From positions 11,299,501 through 11,363,500 of the forward strand of contig NC_087245.1 of the NCBI RefSeq assembly GCF_037042905.1: a stretch of 64,000 nucleotides of DNA, in the 5' to 3' direction. Below the pieces are notes generated by a model. The model did not search any database, had not been told where the DNA came from, and was given only the letters and a program-made list of their open reading frames with translations. This DNA comes from Lytechinus pictus. Its lineage: Eukaryota > Echinodermata > Echinoidea > Temnopleuroida > Toxopneustidae. Below, piece after piece: positions 12,628 through 22,899 of this stretch (its first letter is position 1; each line of letters begins with the position of its first letter). Made by a program: the position numbers and the translations under genes.

Positions 12628-12828
12628 CCCCGGCTGTAGCTGAGCCGCCATATCAATAGACGCTAGAGCTTTCAAGAAATAAATCCTACCGGGTATCCAC
12701 CTGGGTCGAGTGCAGCACAATGTGGATAAATTTCTTGCCGAAGGAAACTACGCCATGGCTGGTATTCGAACCCACGACCCTCTGGTTCAAAGTCGGGAGA
12801 CTAATCCACTGGGCCACAACGCTCCACA
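12628..12828 (-). mobile_element. tRNA-derived SINE
   Basis: Read on the minus strand, the head carries a pol III A box (TGGCCCAGTGGA, plus-strand 12805-12816) and, about 32 bases further, a B box (GGGTTCGAATACC, plus-strand 12761-12773). A tRNA-unrelated body follows. AT-rich tail sequence with 'gcgctttgatacttgg' and ATT repeats adjoins at 12535-12627. The spacing fits a tRNA-like promoter, but the acceptor stem is not closed, so this is a SINE and not a functional tRNA gene. Confidence 0.7.
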
Positions 12829-12829
12829 T

Positions 12830-14133
12830 GATGAACAAAACAAAATATTCATTGTAATTTTTTAAAGAATAAATGAAAATTGTATAATAAAAAAGCTTTG
12901 AGAATATTTTTGTGTCGTATATAAGAGTGCATTTCCCTTGGGGTTGTGCTTGTGCATAAAACTTTAATCCCGACTACTATGAAGTGGTCTTCTTTTCATA
13001 TTCCCCACTATCTCCCTCCTTTGCCCTAGATACATAATAATTGATATACTCTGTGATATAATGCGGGACGTGTGCCCCCCCCCCTCAGCAACGCCTGGAA
13101 ATGAAGATGTAAATATGACATTTAGTGCCAAAGTCATTTTTTTCAATCGTGAAGACCCATCACCCCCTTTTTATTTGTTTATTAGTGATAATTTCACTCT
13201 TGGTCTAGACAGCAAATTAAAACAAAATCAAACCCCCGGATCAAACTACCCAACAAAGCGAATGCATTCAACTTGCTCGGTGCTCCCTCTAACTTTCACA
13301 TTTCGGACCCTTTTTTGTCTTTCTGTCACCGTATACTCCATTCTCTCCTCGCATCCATAGGCGGCGGAAGTGGAGGGGGGGGGGACGTGTCCCCCCTAAA
13401 TTTGAGGTGGGGGGACTTTCCCCCCCCCCCCCTAAATTTTTAGTTGATAACCTTTTTTTTTTTGCTTGTCAATTTTACTCCCAAAAAAAAATGGCATTTC
13501 TATATACGCCCTCCCATTTTTTTTCCCCCGAGCTGAGCTGCGGGGCTGCGTGAGCCATGCCTACGCTTGGGGAAGCTAGGGGGGGGGGGGGTCGGGAGGA
13601 TCATCAGTGAGTTGAAATTGAGAATGATATCTGCCAGGCACCATTAATCCGGCTATCTCACTTCTGCGTGATATGATGAACAAAACAAGATATTGTCTGA
13701 TGAAAGAACATCCTCTATATTGGAAATGACTCGTGCAGCCGGGGGAGATGTAACAAATTATAATGTTTAGAACACTCCCGTTTCGAGGAATGGTGCGATT
13801 ATATTCAAATGAATTCACACGTGCTCAGCAAGTGACTAGTCCAGATTATATTTTAATGATGTATTGTGCAGTACAGTATACTTGCGAAATGATACTAGCA
13901 TTCAATGTCAAGCCAGGGCAGCATGGCATTGAATACGCTCACGTGCTCGCTTTGTGATCGAGCAAGAAGTCAAAAGCTTTTTCTGTTTATAAACACAAGC
14001 ATGCTGACCCCCAAAAATCGTTTGTCTCACCCGACCGACCCTAAAACATGCCGACTTTCTCTTTTATTCAAATTCCCCCCGAAAAAAAAATTATACGCAC
14101 ACACACCCACACCGAAGGTTCGTTGATATTATT

Positions 14134-14140
<7 letters not shown>
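12830..14140. other. Intergenic DNA with repeat fragments
   Basis: Contains CATAGGCGGCGGAAGTGGGG-type fragments with G and C homopolymers (13060-13090, 13355-13440, 13575-13600), typical of decayed hAT-like ends. The short frames here overlap these runs and have no recognisable product. Confidence 0.35.

Positions 14141-14168
<28 letters not shown>
14141..14168. repeat. (AT)n microsatellite
   Basis: About 28 bases of alternating A and T just outside the left arm of the Penelope-like element. A matching (TA)n tract flanks the right arm at 17480-17530. Confidence 0.9.
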
Positions 14169-14172
<4 letters not shown>

Positions 14173-14250
14173 TGATGATAAGTTTACTTCTACCAATCGC
14201 TGTTGAGTTGTGAATATTAAACATAATGAGATGAGGCAAGGCCAACTCAA

Positions 14251-14320
14251 CAGATGACGCAGGACACCATTATTTGCTTTAGCTTTCGTCTTTTAATTGA
14301 GACTTCGTCAGAAGCGTCTG
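14251..14320 (-). ncRNA. Hammerhead-ribozyme-like motif, left arm
   Basis: Same sequence as the motif at 17384-17453 but inverted, so it lies on the minus strand, in the same sense as the RT frame. The core order stem I, CTGACGA, a 4-bp stem II, GAAA, GTC, stem I' can be traced. It carries the same irregularities as the right-arm copy, so self-cleavage is uncertain. Confidence 0.3.
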
Positions 14321-14923
14321 AAAAATATAAGGAGATACAACATCCAAGTTTGTTTTGCACATCAATGAATTATCACCAAGTTGAATATATTCCATAATGA
14401 CAAATTAATGAATGAACAGATAAATAAATTAATGAATAATAAATAATTAATTAAATTAAAATAATAATGACATAAATGAAAAAGACATACCTGTAATTAC
14501 AGACTATTGTGATAGTTAAGTATGACCGTATCCTATCTCGTTCTTTAGGAAAGTGGCAAAAATTGCAAAAAGAAAACATTGGTTGCTAGGTGGTGAAAGC
14601 GCAAAGCGCATTGGTAATGCGCATAAAATTTATGTCACAATGAGTATGAATATTCATGATATTAGATATCGTAAGCTGGAGGATGATGACGAAAACATTG
14701 TTTCTTACAAGCATAGTATTAGTAATCAAATCTCTATGAAACGATATAAATTTTGAAATCAAATCGAGTAAAGATTATAAATAAAATTGTTGATAATTCG
14801 CGTAATGACCAAAAGTCTCACTTCTCAAGCTTGGGTCATCTAGAAAGCACTTAACAAATACATAACAATAAGTATAAAAAAATCATTTAATTAGTGACAC
14901 TGATGTAACAAATGTGACCATGC

Positions 14924-15484
14924 ACATCAATGAATTATCACCAAGTTGAATATATTCCATAATGACAAATTAATGAATGAACAGATAAATAAATTAATGA
15001 ATAATAAATAATTAATTCAATTAAAATAATAATGATATAAATGAAAAAGACATACCTGTAATTACAGACTATTGTGATAGTTAAGTATGACCGTATCCTA
15101 TCTCGTTCTTTAGGAAAGTGGCAAAAATTGCAAAAAGAAAACATTGGTTGCTAGGTGATGAAAGCGCAAAGCGCATTGGTAATGCGCATATAATTTATGT
15201 CACAATGAGTATGAATATTCATGATATTAGATATCGTAAGCTGGAGGATGATGACGAAAACATTGTTTCTTACAAGCATTAAATTAAATCTCTATGAAAC
15301 GATATAAATTTTGAAATCAAATTGAGTAAAGATTATAAATAAAATTGTTGATAATTCGCGTAATGACCAAAAGTCTCACTTCTCAAGCTTGGGTCATCTA
15401 GAAATCACCTAACAAATACATAACAATAAGTATTAAAAATAATTTAATCATTTAATTAGTGACACTGATGTAACAAATGTGACC
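14924..15484. repeat. Tandem direct copy of inner arm unit
   Basis: Starts at GCACATCAATGAATTATCACC and repeats the unit at 14357-14923 almost base for base, including the short MAKIAKRK frame region, but lacks the outer ~130 bp with the hammerhead-like motif. Ends at ACAAATGTGACC, next to the 3' end of the RT frame. Tandem pseudo-LTR copies are typical of Penelope-like elements. Confidence 0.85.
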
Positions 15485-15510
15485 CACGATTGAGGTTAAT
15501 TAGAAAATAT

Positions 15511-16707
15511 CTATTCTTCTACATTGATGCCGTTTGGTACAAGTGTCTTAAGTTTCAGAATCCAATATGACTCTCGTTTGAGTATGATTGATTCATGCTG
15601 TTTTCTGATAAGTTCTATTCCTACAATTTGAATATCATCTGTGGAATGATTATCAGAACTGAAGTGGGCAGCAATTGGGATTTCCTTGCGTCTACTCGTG
15701 TGATATTTCTTTATGTCTGATCGTGTGTTGCACATTCTTGTGTACAGTGTATTAGTAGTCTTCCCGACATACTGTTTGTTGCAGCGTTTGCAAGTAATGA
15801 GATATAATACCCATGAAGATTTGCAATTGATTTGCTGAGTAATTGGGAATTTCTCTCCTGTTACTGTGCTTACGAAATATTTAGTGTTCAACATGAATGG
15901 ACAGATACAACATTTCTTAGCTTCGCATTTGGATGAGCCCATGTGTTCACTCTGATTGTTTTCAGAGTTGACTGAAACACGGGACGATACTAATAAGTCT
16001 TGAAGAGAGCGGCATCGTCTAAATGCGATAAGGGGTGGTTCTGGAAATATTTCCTTTGTCACTTCAGATTGATGAAGAATGTCCATGTGTTTGCGAGCAA
16101 TTTGGGCAACTTTACGCAGGTTGGGGTGATAGGTGAGCACAAGAGGTGTTCTCTTCATTGTTTTGTCTTTCTTCTTATAATGTAAGAGGTTTTCCCGAGG
16201 GATTTCTTTAGCCTTGTTGATGGCTTTGCTCACTGAATGGGGATTGTAATTACGTCTCTGGAGATGTTCTTGCAGATCTGCGATACTAGATTCAAAGTTG
16301 GCTTCTTCGGAACAAATGCGCCTTATTCGGATTGACTGGCTATAAGGAATGCTATTGAAAACATGGTGTGGGTGAGATGAATCGGGAAGAAGATAAGCAT
16401 GGGTGTCCGTCGGTTTGGAGTAGAGAGAAGTTTGTAGAACGTTCTCTTTCATGTAAAGTAGAACATCAAGGAAGGAAACTTGAGAGTTAGATGTTTCAAA
16501 CGTGAATTTGATTGTTGGATGGAATGAATTGGCAGCTTGGATAAATTGGTCAAGAGACTCCCTGTTTCCAGACCAGAGAAAATTAATATCGTCAATGTAT
16601 CTACACCAGGATGATCTGTAAGGCTGTTGTGAGACTGAGGAGAGAAGTTTCTCTTCTAAGTCTGCCATAAAGATATTGGCATAAGAGGGTGCAACTGGAG
16701 TGCCCAT
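15511..16707 (-). pseudogene. Penelope-like reverse transcriptase/GIY-YIG endonuclease, 5'-truncated
   Basis: The open frame runs to 16764, but its first 19 codons are translated arm sequence. RT-like sequence begins at MGTPVAPSYANIFMADLE, in the mid-palm part of RT, so the fingers and N-terminal half are missing. RYIDDI (frame residues 55-60) supplies the catalytic aspartates. IRIRRICS and a cysteine-containing linker (C280, C285, C286, C288) follow. The C-terminal GIY-YIG endonuclease is complete by eye: VLYLITC (319-325), QYVGKT (331-336), Arg 343, and the ending ESYWILKLKTLVPNGIN with Glu 398. In Penelope-like elements this enzyme makes target-primed cDNA. With half the RT lost this copy cannot encode a working polymerase, although the remaining frame has no internal stop. 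The stop is at 15511-15513. Confidence 0.88.
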
Positions 16708-17476
16708 ATTCATTAATTTATTTATCTGTTCATTCATTAATTTGTCATTATGGAATATATTCAACTTGGTGATAATTCATTGATGTGCATGGTCACATTT
16801 GTTACATCAGTGTCACTAATTAAATGATTTTTTTATACTTATTGTTATGTATTTGTTAAGTGCTTTCTAGATGACCCAAGCTTGAGAAGTGAGACTTTTG
16901 GTCATTACGCGAATTATCAACAATTTTATTTATAATCTTTACTCGATTTGATTTCAAAATTTATATCGTTTCATAGAGATTTGATTACTATGCTTGTAAG
17001 AAACAATGTTTTCGTCATCATCCTCCAGCTTACGATATCTAATATCATGAATATTCATACTCATTGTGACATAAATTTTATGCGCATTACCAATGCGCTT
17101 TGCGCTTTCACCACCTAGCAACCAATGTTTTCTTTTTGCAATTTTTGCCACTTTCCTAAAGAACGAGATAGGATACGGTCATACTTAACTATCACAATAG
17201 TCTGTAATTACAGGTATGTCTTTTTCATTTATGTCATTATTATTTTAATTTAATTAATTATTTATTATTCATTAATTTATTTATCTGTTCATTCATTAAT
17301 TTGTCATTATGGAATATATTCAACTTGGTGATAATTCATTGATGTGCAAAACAAACTTGGATGTTGTATCTCCTTATATTTTTCAGACGCTTCTGACGAA
17401 GTCTCAATTAAAAGACGAAAGCTAAAGCAAATAATGGTGTCCTGCGTCATCTGTTGAGTTGGCCTTGCCTCATCTC

Positions 17477-17480
<4 letters not shown>
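16708..17480. repeat. Right inverted arm of the Penelope-like element
   Basis: Reverse complement of 14226-15003, with a few substitutions and small indels. The junction with RT coding sequence is abrupt at about 16707/16708, where arm sequence ending ...TTAATGAAT meets ATGGGCACTCC. This marks the truncation point. Confidence 0.85.
17384..17453 (+). ncRNA. Hammerhead-ribozyme-like motif, right arm
   Basis: Visible order: GACGC (17386-17390), CTGACGA (17393-17399), GTCT/AGAC stem II (17401-17404 with 17413-17416), GAAA (17417-17420), GTC (17439-17441), and GCGTC (17444-17448), which pairs with the first strand to form stem I. This is the layout of a type I hammerhead as found in Penelope-like terminal repeats. 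Against activity: an extra A sits between CTGACGA and stem II, and the base after GAAA is G opposite the G of GTC, so stem III is poorly formed. It may be a degenerate or coincidental copy. Confidence 0.33.
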
Positions 17481-17531
<51 letters not shown>

Positions 17532-17575
17532 TGTGTGTGAGGGTGTGGGTGTGTGTGCGTGTGTGTGGGGGTGTA
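17481..17575. repeat. (TA)n and (TG)n microsatellites
   Basis: Alternating TA to about 17530 followed by TG-rich simple sequence. The left flank of the element (14098-14168) shows the mirror arrangement of CA-rich and AT repeats, and CCGAAGGTTCG at about 14113 is inverted near 17587. The symmetry may therefore extend beyond the arms. Confidence 0.85.
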
Positions 17576-17635
17576 TTATAAACATTCGAACCTTCGGAAT
17601 TACGTATGTCAAGCGATAAAATTGGCAAATGGTCA

Positions 17636-17665
17636 GACCATAGAGCTATTAATAGCTCTATGGTC
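17636..17665. repeat. Perfect 30-nt palindrome
   Basis: Two 15-base arms, GACCATAGAGCTATT and its exact complement, meet without a spacer. The core TAGAGCTA resembles the TGGAGCTA cores of the palindromes at 2439 and 27346. Confidence 0.9.
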
Positions 17666-17699
17666 AGGCCATGCGATAGAACATTGTCTATCATACTGA

Positions 17700-18169
17700 A
17701 AACATTTCCACTACAGAGATAGGAGCTCTTTCATAATTCGATTGACCCTATTTTTGCTCCTCCATTACTGCAAACAAACAATTTTTTAAGGTCACATTTT
17801 GACAATTGTTCGCTATTGTAACCTGGCACATAAATCATGGTAAAAAAAATAATGAAACTAAGAATTCAAAATATGAGTCGCTTTAAATGCCAGCATTGGT
17901 ATTGTTTCGTCCAATGTAGGAGACCATTGATCCTCAACACTAATAGAAACATGTATTGAAAATATAATTTTGGCAGGCATATCACCCTTAACTAATCTTT
18001 TTTACACGCTGTGTATTAGTAGATAAACATACAGAGGGAGAGAGAGGGGGAAGAAAAGAGGACAAGGGAGGGATGATGAAGAAAGGGGAGAGAGGGAGTG
18101 AGAGAGACTCCAGGATTATAGGGAAGTGGGGGGTTAGACTTGGCTGCTAGTGAGATAGATAGATCTACA
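17700..18169. other. Intergenic DNA with a purine-rich tract
   Basis: No gene signal. A GAGAG/GGGAG-rich purine tract occupies about 18025-18110. Confidence 0.4.
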
Positions 18170-18975
18170 GGGCAAGTCGACACCAAAAAAAAGTTGGTTT
18201 GACTAAAAAAAAAATCAAACAAGCATAAGATTGAAAATTAAGCAAAATCGGATTTAAAATAAGAAAGTTATGACATTTACAAGTTTCGCTTGATTTCACA
18301 AAACGGTTATATTCACATCCTGGTCGGTATGAAATTAAAGAGACTGATGTCAATATTAGCTATTTCTTTTATTATGATTATATGAAATATTTAAAATTTC
18401 TCCTTATTGTCATGTGAAACAAAGTTTTATTCCTCTCTGAACATGCCGAATCAGTATATGGTCACACAACTAAGAGGGTCCTTAATGTATGATCTGTAGA
18501 AATTTAAAATCTATGTACAGTATATATCAGTTTCATAAAATAAAAAGCAAAGGAAATAGAGAATGAGTTACAATGATCGTCACTCCCATTTGCACACTGC
18601 AAAAACGCCGGTGTTAATTTAACACCAGCCTGGTATCTATATCGGTCCACACCAGAGAGGTGTTGAAACAACACCTGTTTGGCGTTAGGCTTACACCAAT
18701 TTAGCATTTAAGCAACACCAATTAGTGTTAAACCAATATCGGTTTGATTCTTAACTGTTGTTGTCTCAACACCTCTCCGGTGTGGACTGATATAACACCG
18801 GCGTTTTTACAGTGCATATATATTTACTGAGTTGTGCTGTTTGCGAAAATATAAGCGAAATTTCAAATTTTCACATTCATATTTTACATCCTATTTTAAA
18901 GAAAATTTTAGCGTAGTGCTTCTTTGATTTTTCTCAAATCATTTTTTTGTTCTGGGTTGGACTTGATCTTTAATC
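18170..18975. mobile_element. Fold-back element split by a smaller MITE
   Basis: The two outer parts (18170-18594 and 18816-18975) are the ends of the same fold-back family that is intact at 26668-27214. Both carry the phrases 'aaaatcggat..taaaataagaaagttatgacattt' and 'gcgaaa..ttcaaa'. The smaller element at 18595-18815 lies precisely inside the phrase that reads 'cccatttgca..tactgagttg' in this copy. Confidence 0.7.
18595..18815. mobile_element. Nested MITE with CACTGYAAAAACGCCGGTGTT ends
   Basis: The ends CACTGCAAAAACGCCGGTG and, inverted, CACTGTAAAAACGCCGGTG differ by one base. The interior is also semi-palindromic (ACACCAGAGAGGTGTTG against CAACACCTCTCCGGTGT). CA or TGCA is duplicated at the junctions. 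No coding capacity. It inserted after the surrounding fold-back element. Confidence 0.75.
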
Positions 18976-19427
18976 TAAGAGCTAACCGACAAAGGTGAGC
19001 GAGCGCCACGAGTAAGATATGTAGCGTTTCTCTTCTGCAAAATAATGTTCCTCTGCCGTAAAGGGACATGGGACAAGAATGGTTAGGTAAATGTCGGGGT
19101 AAATGTTTCAAAGGAAAAGAGGTGAACGAAATAAATGAAAGAAAAAGTGAGACTACAAAAACGGAAAGAATAGTGGTAATAAATCACGAATGAGGTTGGT
19201 GCTGTAAATGGTTTCTTGAGCAGACCCCTCCCATCCAGGGGCTCCAAAACGCTTGTAGAAGTTGGGGTGTTATACAAAATAACAATCAGATAGTAGTGTT
19301 CAGTTTTTGTACACATTTAAAGTTGAGGGGCAGGGGAGGGGCTGTAGATCCTCCACACCCGGTCCCGCGACCCTGCCTGCCCGTCTATCTGTCATGCGTA
19401 GGCCGGCCTATGATCTCGTTCATTCAG

Positions 19428-19566
19428 GGGGGCATTTCATGAAAGGACTTGTCGGATGTTTTATCCGACAGTTAACATAGGAACAGTGCCTCTCAGCCAA
19501 TCAAAATCATGGAAAGATGTCAGATCTGACAACTTGTCGGATGAAAATATTGATGAAACGCTCCCC
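19428..19566. mobile_element. MITE with GGGGCATTTCATGAA ends
   Basis: GGGGCATTTCATGAAAGGAC at the left is mirrored by a TTGATGAAACGCTCCCC right end, with TTGTCGGAT inverted-repeat phrases inside and the sub-motif CAGCCAATCAAAATC in the middle. The same family appears split at 37870-38150. Confidence 0.6.
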
Positions 19567-20069
19567 AGGTCAGGGCCAGCTATTTCGATAGAGGAGGGGC
19601 AAAAACGACCAAAAGGTGACTTCTCCCATTCAGGTGCTCCCTTTTTTTTCATGTTTCATTGCCTAAAAAAATTGCCCCTAGGAGCTGAGGTCGCCTTGTC
19701 TGCAGCGAGGGGGGGGGGGCAGTTACCCCCCCCCCAAAAAAAAAAATAAAAAAAAAAAGTTAAAACTTACTCTGTCAAAACCGAAATTTTTCGCAGAAAC
19801 CTTTAATTTCACTTCAGAAAATGCAAAAGCTAGCGCTCCCATTACAAGATCAGTCGCTTGAGTCCTCGCTTTCGTTTTTTTTGTTCAAACAAAAAATTGC
19901 GTACAACCATGGAAGTAAATCTCGTATAACCACCCCCCCCCCCGAATGACTTCATAGTGAAGTCAATCTCGTATTTTTTTAATGAATAAATTAGTATATC
20001 AATGAATACATATACATCACTTCAATTGATTAATTAATGTCTAAAAAATACTAACGATAGGTATCATAA
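19567..20069. other. Repeat fragments with G/C/A homopolymers
   Basis: A 'gaggaggggcaaaaacg' fragment, G and C runs at 19705-19735, a poly-A stretch, and a C run at 19930. These are decayed repeat ends; no gene is supported. Confidence 0.35.
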
Positions 20070-20885
20070 TATAAAGAGTTTAGTTGCAAAAGGGGTTAGG
20101 TCCACTTTGGACCATTCCGAGAAAAACCATGTTTTTTTTCTCACTTATTGCAATATTCTTATGAGAAACTAAATTGTCATGATGTACTACCCTATCATGT
20201 GAACATAAAATATATAGAGTATAAAAGAAATTTACCTGTCTTCAATTTTTTTTCTATATATTTAAAAAAAATTATCACTGTGGACCTAACCCCTTTTGCA
20301 AGTATAAACTTAAATGAATCCAATCTCTTTTGATTAAAAAAGTGATTTTTCTTTGCCACTTTCATTTGAATTTCAAATTGTCTCTGGTATCATCAGAGTG
20401 ACTAAAAATTTAGAGGTTTAGAGACAGAAAACAATAAAATTTATGAAAAATTGACCTAACCCCTTTTGACAAATGAGTTCTTCAGAAGAGTTTAGTTGCA
20501 AAAGGGGTTAGGTCCACTCCAAGAAAATTCTTTTTTTTTAATTCTCCCATATTGCAATATTCTTATGCGAAACTGAATTTTCATGATACCCTACCATGAG
20601 AACATAAAATTGGGTTTAAGAGAAATCTACCTGTCTTCATATTTTTTAAGATATGGCAAAAAATTATGTGTGGACCCAACCCCTTTTGCAACTAAACTTA
20701 AATGGACCTAACCCCTTTTGAAAAAAAGTGATTATTCTTTGCCATTTTAGTTCACTCTTTAATAGGAATTTCAACTTTTCTTTAGTATCATCTAGAGCTA
20801 CTAAAAATCTATACATTAAGACATATTAAAAATCAAATTTGATGAAAAATTGACCTTACCCCTTTTGCAAGTGAGCTCTTCATAT
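20070..20885. mobile_element. Inverted-repeat element with GGGGTTAGGTCC modules, copy 1
   Basis: The ends (AGAGTTTAGTTGCAAAAGGG left; inverted AAGAGCTCACTTGCAAAAGG right) form imperfect terminal inverted repeats. The word CAAAAGGGGTTAGGTCCA or its complement occurs about seven times in both orientations (near 20088, 20281, 20453, 20497, 20672, 20703 and 20852). A second copy in opposite orientation is at 29499-30335. No coding capacity. Confidence 0.65.
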
Positions 20886-20923
20886 ACATTTAAAAAACAG
20901 ATTACACATAGTAGATATGGATG

Positions 20924-20943
20924 CCCCCCCCCCCCCCCCCCCC
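20924..20943. repeat. Poly-C tract
   Basis: An almost uninterrupted run of about 20 cytosines following ATGC, shortly before the hAT element. Confidence 0.9.
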
Positions 20944-20990
20944 TCCATGCTGGATCTGATCAGGCCCTGGCATATCGCAAATCATCACAC

Positions 20991-22899
20991 CAGTGTTGTA
21001 GTCAAGGCATAAACCTCCAAGGCCAAGGCTTTATATACCCAAGGCCAAGGCTTCAATACCCAAGGCCGAGGCCAAGGCATGCATGGAAACCCAAGGCCAA
21101 GGCCAAGGCCTGAAAACCTCAAGGGCAAGGCCTTAATTAGGCAGCAGACATGGCACACAGGGCAAAATGTATAATAGGTGAGAGCGAGCGAACTGAGGGA
21201 GCAAAAACTTTGACCTTTGTACATGAAAAACAAAAATAAAAGGGGAATTTTTTCCCACAAGGATTTTTTCGGGGGGGGGGCAAGAGAGCACAAGTTGAAA
21301 TTTTCAAATGCTGACCTGAAAATGAGTCACTTTTAGGACTCGTGTCCGTTTCATGGTTTATTCCTGCTCACAACCCCTTTTTAATCTTCTACACTTATTT
21401 TACCTCAAAAACCGGAATAAAGAATACTAACAAAATAAATATATTCCCACTATCTCACCTCTTTACAAATATCAGAACCCCGCCCCCCCCCCCCCTCAGA
21501 AAGAGAGAGAAGTTCCACCACCAAGAACAAACTTAGAAACGGGAAAAAAGGAAAGGTAAAGGAATAATGTGATATCATTTTCTTAACATATTGTCACAAT
21601 CTATCACAAAATTAGCTTTTCTTATAGTAAGAGGGTGAAAAATATTGCTCACTCGCCCGGGGGGGCCACTTCCATTCACGAGTGGATACCATGCGCGACC
21701 ATGGGGTCTCGAAAAGCACCCTAAACACGTAATTTCCATATTCTGAAAATGCGCCCCTTAACAAGTATTGGCGTGTGAAACCCTACCCTTAACAAGTATT
21801 GGTAACAAAACGATACTCTTGGCAAATGTTCCCTGAAATGAACCCCTAAACAAGTACAGGAATGTTTTATTGTTACGGGTCCTTCGGTCGTCGGCTTTAC
21901 CTTATATTTGGTTTAGTACGACCCCGTGCACCTTCAACACCTCGCGCAAATCGGACTCTAAACACGAAGTGTTGGGGCAAAAAGGACATCCTTTATAAAA
22001 CATTTTAATTTTGTTTTATCATCCCCGCGAATTCGACCCTAAACACGTAATTTTCCTAGCAAAATAGATACCCTTTTTTCATTATTTTTGTGTTTTTGAC
22101 ACCCTTATCACGTTACGTACGTAACGTGCCCTATCGTGAAAAAGACATCCCTTTTACGTGTTTTTTTGGTCGCGCATGGTATCCACTGGTCAATGTAAGT
22201 GGCCCCCCCGGGCTCACTCGCTCACTTCAATCGCTTTCAACTTTTTGGCAGAAATTTTGCTCTATATATATATGCCATGCTTGGCCCCTCAAAACTTTTG
22301 ATTCATCATGCCATTGACATAGCCCACTGCATTTGGATATGACAAAATTGAAGATTGTGTTCAAGTTTACCAAATCTTTTCAGAATATTTAAGACTTAAA
22401 ACATTCTTCTTGGCCAGAGAAAATGATACAAGGAAAATCCTTGTTATCATTCTTTATGAAAATTGTTGTCAAAATTAGCTGTCAGATCTGTCAGAATTAT
22501 TCCTGTCATCAAATCACTGTAATCTTTATCATAATGATTATTACTATCATTATTATCATCATTATAGTCATGATTACAACACGTTACCAATAAATAATGT
22601 TATTTTTCATCATTACTGTTTTCTTTGCCACATACATGAATATGATGATAATTCTTGATGATGGTGATAATCACAATTTATGGCACTGCTAGTACACTTA
22701 CTACTGCTGACTGGAAGTAGTGCCATTGAATTTACAGAACAATTACTAATAACATAATAACATTTATAATTACTTAATATATATATAAAAACAAATGAAA
22801 GTAAAAAAAACACAAAATGCCTTGAAAAAGCTTTGAAAATGCCTTGAAATTTCAAGGCTCCTCAAGGCCAAGGCCGAGCATCAAGGCACTACAACACTG
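20991..22899. mobile_element. Non-autonomous hAT element with perfect 8-bp target duplication
   Basis: The ends CAGTGTTGTAGTC (20991) and ACTACAACACTG (to 22899) are inverted repeats of hAT type. CATCACAC is present exactly at 20983-20990 and again at 22900-22907, the 8-bp duplication diagnostic of hAT insertion. Subterminal arrays of AAGGCC/CCAAGG (21015-21135, and short ones at 22820-22885) are candidate transposase binding repeats. No transposase frame remains; part of the 1.9 kb is the nested element at 21656-22211. Confidence 0.88.
21656..22211. mobile_element. Nested element with perfect 9-bp target duplication
   Basis: Terminal inverted repeats start CCCGGGGGGGCCACTT on both sides and continue, with one interruption, through GTGGATACCATGCGCGACCA, about 43 bp. 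GCTCACTCG is found immediately before (21647-21655) and after (22212-22220). The interior holds degenerate phrases such as 'cccttaacaagtattgg' and 'ctaaacacgtaatttcc' and no frame. A 9-bp duplication points to Mutator- or Merlin-like transposases; the superfamily is not settled. Confidence 0.82.

Larger units (their letters stand above)
14226..17480 (-). mobile_element. Penelope-like retroelement with inverted and duplicated terminal arms
   Basis: The element reads on the minus strand. A truncated RT/GIY-YIG frame (15511-16707) sits between two near-identical arms in opposite orientation: left 14226 to about 15003, right 16708-17480. The left side carries a second, direct tandem copy (14924-15484) of the inner ~565 bp. 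Each arm's outer part holds a hammerhead-like motif, and each arm contains a short frame of 65-67 codons beginning MAKIAKRKHWLLGGESAKRI. Terminal repeats that can be direct, inverted or tandem, plus frequent 5' truncation, are characteristic of Penelope-like elements. Close arm identity, with only small differences such as a two-codon indel, suggests recent insertion. AT microsatellites abut both ends. Confidence 0.85.

Noticed and set aside
12756..12828. Functional tRNA gene on the minus strand
   Set aside because: A and B boxes are present but a closed cloverleaf with a 7-bp acceptor stem cannot be formed, and SINE body sequence follows.
20070..20885. GGGGTTAGG words as interstitial telomere repeats
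   Set aside because: The words are not tandem TTAGGG units; they are widely spaced modules in both orientations within a transposon.
20850..21293. Frames with repeated Pro-Arg-Pro or Gly-Leu-Gly-Leu strings
   Set aside because: These translate the AAGGCC subterminal array of the hAT element.
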